From assembly GCF_900114455.1 (NCBI RefSeq), contig NZ_FOTC01000003.1:184124-248123 (forward strand): 64,000 nucleotides of DNA. Direction: 5' to 3'. This DNA is from Halogranum rubrum. GTDB taxonomy: Archaea > Halobacteriota > Halobacteria > Halobacteriales > Haloferacaceae. The notes under the pieces are model-generated. The model saw nothing but the letters and a program-made list of their open reading frames with translations, was not told the DNA's origin and searched no databases. Position numbers and translations under genes: made by a program. Shown one piece after another: positions 61,287 through 64,000 of this stretch; the stretch's first letter is position 1, and each line of letters begins with the position of its first letter.

Positions 61287-63437
61287 ATGACATTCCTGCA
61301 ATCAACCGTTACGCGGGAAACGTTCTGGACCATCGGTCCGGTCGGCAAAGCCGCGTTCTACTTCCTCGCGGCCGCCGCCGTCCTCGTCTTCCTCTACGGC
61401 GTCTACGAACGGTTCGCTCGACTGACCAAAGGAACCGACGACTGGTTCGAGCGACTCGACGACTTCGGCACTCGTGTCACCTCGTCGGCGAAGATCGTGC
61501 TCTCGAACGAGAAGCAGTTCGACCGTGATCTGTACGGCGGCATCATGCACTCGTTCATCCTCTGGGGTTTTCTCACGCTCCTCATCGGGACGACTATCCT
61601 CGCCATCGACATCGACGGCTACCGACTTCTCACTTCGATTCTGACCGGCGAAGAGCAGTCGTTCTTCGTCGGCGACTTCTATCTCTCGTACTCGTTCGTG
61701 ATGGACGCGATGGGCTTTCTCTTCGTCGTCGGTGTCGGCATGGCAATCTACCGCCGGTACGTCGTCCACAACCACCGACTGTGGGGTAAACACACCTCGC
61801 TGGAGGACGACGCGTTCATCTGGACGCTCTTCCTGCTCGGCGTCGGTGGCTACGTCATCGAGGCGTTCCGCATCGTCGGCACCGAGTTCCCCGACTTCGA
61901 GACGGTGAGTTTCGTCGGCTACTTCGTCGCCCTCGTCTTCGACGCCGCCGGAATGACGGCCGGACAGGCCGAGACGCTCTACTGGTGGGGCTGGTGGTCA
62001 CACGCCCTGCTCGCGCTCGGATTCGTCGCACTCGTCCCCTACGCCAAGCCGTTCCACATGATTTCGTCGTTCGCCAACGTCGTCACCCGCGACGAGAAAG
62101 CGGGCAAGCGCCTTCCCGGTGTTCCGGCCGACCTCGCGCCCGACGACATCGGCTACACCTCCGCCGACGACTTCTCGTGGAAACAGATGCTCGACATGGA
62201 TGCCTGTACGAAATGTGGCCGGTGTTCGGCCGTCTGTCCGGCGAAGGCAAGCGGTCGAAACCTCGACCCGCGAGACGTCATCCTCGACTTGAAACAGTAT
62301 CGCGACGACCTCGACGCCGGCCGAACGGAGTCCGTCGACATCGTCGCCGACGGCGGTTCTTCGGTGATTGCCTCCGAGTCGATGGAGTCGTGTATGGCCT
62401 GCATGGCCTGCATGGACGCCTGCCCGGTCGAAATCGAGCACTTGAGCCACTTCACCGAGATGAACCGGCGGCTAACCGAGACGGGGCAGATGCAGGAGTC
62501 GGTTCAGGAGACGATGATGAACGTGTTCCAGAACGGCAACACGTTCGGCGAACCCGAGCGCAAGCGCGGCAACTGGACCGACGAACTCGACTTCGAGGTG
62601 CCGGACGCCCGCGAGGAAGACGTCGAGTTCCTCTGGTACGTCGGCGACTACCCCTCCTACGACGAACGGAACCAGCGCGTCGCCCGCGCGATGGCGCGGC
62701 TGTTCCACGAGTCGGGCGTCTCTTACGGCATCCTCTACGAGGACGAGAAACACGACGGTAACGACGTCCGGCGCGTGGGTGAGGAAGGCCTCTACGAGAT
62801 GCTCGTCGAGGACAACGTCGCCGCCTTCGACGACTGCGAGTTCGAGAAAATCGTCTGTACCGACCCACACTCGTACAACACGTTCATGAACGAGTATCCG
62901 GAGATGGTCGACGGCTTCGACTACCCGATCTACCACTACACGCAAGTCGTCGAGTCGCTCGTCGACTCGGGTCGTCTAGGTCTCGACGGCACCGAACTCG
63001 ACTACAGCGTCACCTACCACGACCCGTGTCACCTCGGGCGGTACAACGGCGAGTACGAGGCCCCACGGGCGGTCATCCGCGCGACGGGCGTGACGCTCTC
63101 GGAGATGCCGCGCAACCGCAAGAACTCGTTCTGTTGCGGCGGCGGTGGCGGCGGCCTCTGGATGGACCTCGAAGAGGAGTCGAAACCGAGCGAAGAACGA
63201 CTCCGCGAGGCACTGGAGGACACCGACGCCGGGTCGGCAGTCGAGAAGTTCGTCGTCGCCTGTCCGATGTGCGGGACGATGTACGAAGACGGTCGGAAGA
63301 CGGGGAACTTCGAGGACGACATCGACATCGTCGACATCAGCGAACTCATCGTCGAAGCGCTCGACGCGAAAGCGGCCCGGTCGGGTGCAGTGAGTACGGA
63401 CGAGTTCGGCGGCGGACCGGCGACGGCCGACGACTGA
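61287..63437 (+). CDS. Membrane HdrD/EMO-like iron-sulfur oxidoreductase
   Basis: 716 residues. An N-terminal membrane domain (to about 270) with histidines in helices (GIMHSFILWG) resembles heme-b nitrate-reductase gamma subunits. Two 4Fe-4S motifs follow: CTKCGRCSAVCP (from residue 307) and CMACMACMDACP (about 369). A C-terminal CCG domain is complete (HDPCH, FCCGGGGGG at about 616, CPMC), but the first CCG domain reads YVGDYPSYD and lacks its cysteines. This layout fits ETF:methylmenaquinone oxidoreductase (EMO), which would pass electrons from EtfAB to quinone. ATG 61287 has GGTGAT five bases upstream. Confidence 0.88.
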   Translation: MTFLQSTVTRETFWTIGPVGKAAFYFLAAAAVLVFLYGVYERFARLTKGTDDWFERLDDFGTRVTSSAKIVLSNEKQFDRDLYGGIMHSFILWGFLTLLIGTTILAIDIDGYRLLTSILTGEEQSFFVGDFYLSYSFVMDAMGFLFVVGVGMAIYRRYVVHNHRLWGKHTSLEDDAFIWTLFLLGVGGYVIEAFRIVGTEFPDFETVSFVGYFVALVFDAAGMTAGQAETLYWWGWWSHALLALGFVALVPYAKPFHMISSFANVVTRDEKAGKRLPGVPADLAPDDIGYTSADDFSWKQMLDMDACTKCGRCSAVCPAKASGRNLDPRDVILDLKQYRDDLDAGRTESVDIVADGGSSVIASESMESCMACMACMDACPVEIEHLSHFTEMNRRLTETGQMQESVQETMMNVFQNGNTFGEPERKRGNWTDELDFEVPDAREEDVEFLWYVGDYPSYDERNQRVARAMARLFHESGVSYGILYEDEKHDGNDVRRVGEEGLYEMLVEDNVAAFDDCEFEKIVCTDPHSYNTFMNEYPEMVDGFDYPIYHYTQVVESLVDSGRLGLDGTELDYSVTYHDPCHLGRYNGEYEAPRAVIRATGVTLSEMPRNRKNSFCCGGGGGGLWMDLEEESKPSEERLREALEDTDAGSAVEKFVVACPMCGTMYEDGRKTGNFEDDIDIVDISELIVEALDAKAARSGAVSTDEFGGGPATADD

Positions 63438-63531
63438 GTCGGGACGTCGCTGTCGCTGGGAGTCGAGCCAAAAATCGAAGCGTCGAGAGTCGAAGAATCG
63501 ACGAGTCGACAAAACCGACGGCCGAATCGAC

Positions 63532-63987
63532 TTAGTTGTCGTCGTACTCTTTCTTGAACCCGCGGAACTCCGTGCGGTGGGCTTCCTCGTCTGCGAGGTT
63601 GCCGACGGCCAGGTCCTCGGTTACTGGGTCGCCTGCTTCTTCGGCCGCGTCGATGATAGCGCGGTAGGTTTCAATGGCGTCTTCCTCGGCGTCGAGGACA
63701 CCGTTGATGACCGAGAGGACGTCCGTAGAGTCCTCCGGCGGCTGGAGGCTGTCCTGGTTCGCCTGGAACTCGGCCGAACCCGGCGGACGCTCGTCGAGTT
63801 GCTTCAGACGCTGGCCGATCATCTGCGCGTGGTTGAGTTCCTCCTGAATGTCCGCCTGCAGTGACTCCTTGATCTCCTCGGCGTGGATACCGTCGAGGAT
63901 GATGGAGTTCGTCATGTAGTTCATCACCGTCTCGATTTCGTCACCGTACGCCTTCTTCAGCAGGTCGGTAACTTCCTGAGAGGTCAT
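63532..63987 (-). CDS. Ferritin-like di-iron protein
   Basis: 151 residues in a four-helix bundle. Likely metal ligands: Glu in GDEIETVMNYM (about 16-20), E-x-x-H in EELNHAQMIGQRL (about 49-53), Glu in DAEEDAIETYRAII, and E-x-x-H in DEEAHRTEF. It is of the bacterioferritin/DUF-type ferritin-like group of haloarchaea; whether it stores iron or oxidises a substrate is unknown. Starts at ATG 63987 with GAGGGTG upstream. It converges with the EMO-like gene. Confidence 0.85.
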   Translation of the reverse strand: MTSQEVTDLLKKAYGDEIETVMNYMTNSIILDGIHAEEIKESLQADIQEELNHAQMIGQRLKQLDERPPGSAEFQANQDSLQPPEDSTDVLSVINGVLDAEEDAIETYRAIIDAAEEAGDPVTEDLAVGNLADEEAHRTEFRGFKKEYDDN

Positions 63988-64000
63988 TGCACCCTCAACT

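Overview
The window is a chromosomal stretch from a halophilic archaeon, most likely of the Haloferax/Halogeometricum type (Haloferacales). This rests on very GC-rich and strongly acidic coding sequence, euryarchaeal machinery (aRF1, Orc1/Cdc6, RFC small subunit, a nine-gene A-type ATP synthase operon, CDP-archaeol synthase, a SAMP2 ubiquitin-like modifier, type IV pilin, Tat/Sec-less lipobox lipoprotein) and a gene order around samp2, rfcA, orc, rpiA and larB that I recall as Haloferax-like. There is no rRNA, no convincing tRNA, no CRISPR array, no insertion sequence and no provirus. Most genes are core housekeeping genes, and accessory signals are small and intergenic.

Layout. 1-8.6 kb: a membrane protein cut by the window edge, CDP-archaeol synthase, proline dehydrogenase, a DUF502 membrane protein, an SNase-like lipoprotein that seems to lack catalytic arginines, branched-chain aminotransferase, an epimerase, an AN1 zinc finger, then ribB overlapping the regulator/riboflavin kinase rbkR. 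8.6-14.3 kb: argS, a 37-residue membrane peptide, a MinD-family ATPase with a long acidic tail and a membrane-targeting end, aRF1, and small regulators. 14.3-23.4 kb: atpHIKECFABD on the minus strand. 23.5-33.1 kb: a winged-helix regulator, an NDUFA9-like SDR, a VTE3-like quinone methyltransferase, a pilin, two divergent secreted/membrane proteins, etfBA, an array of hairpins, another methyltransferase and a short prenyl synthase.

33.1-47.9 kb: a hairpin-bearing gap and an isolated lower-GC ParB-fold-like gene, DUF373, a COG2108 radical SAM enzyme, orc, rpiA, a 55-residue DUF1931-like histone-fold protein, larB, GIY-YIG nuclease, phosphohexomutase, a GNAT gene coupled to a SAMP2 gene with an unexpected C-terminal tail, rfcA, and a CDF transporter. 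48-64 kb: regulators with membrane segments, a PiT phosphate transporter, a 7TM histidine kinase, an M23-type peptidase, a CNNM/CorC protein, glutaredoxin, a duplicated and interrupted peroxiredoxin start, Sua5, a Cas4-like protein with a degraded active site, the bioYMN biotin ECF transporter behind a BirA-type operator, an HdrD/EMO-like membrane iron-sulfur oxidoreductase, and a ferritin-like protein.

Functional links: etfBA plus the EMO-like protein at 61.3 kb give a route from flavin dehydrogenases into the quinone pool, which the VTE3-like methyltransferase may help make and which, with the NDUFA9-like protein, feeds the proton gradient used by the A-type ATP synthase. The most unusual observations are the SAMP2 precursor tail, the truncated duplicate of the peroxiredoxin start carrying a 51-bp palindromic insertion, the hairpin array after etfA, the BirA-type operator, and several proteins that keep a fold but seem to have lost its active-site residues. 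All statements come from reading the sequence; no database search was run.
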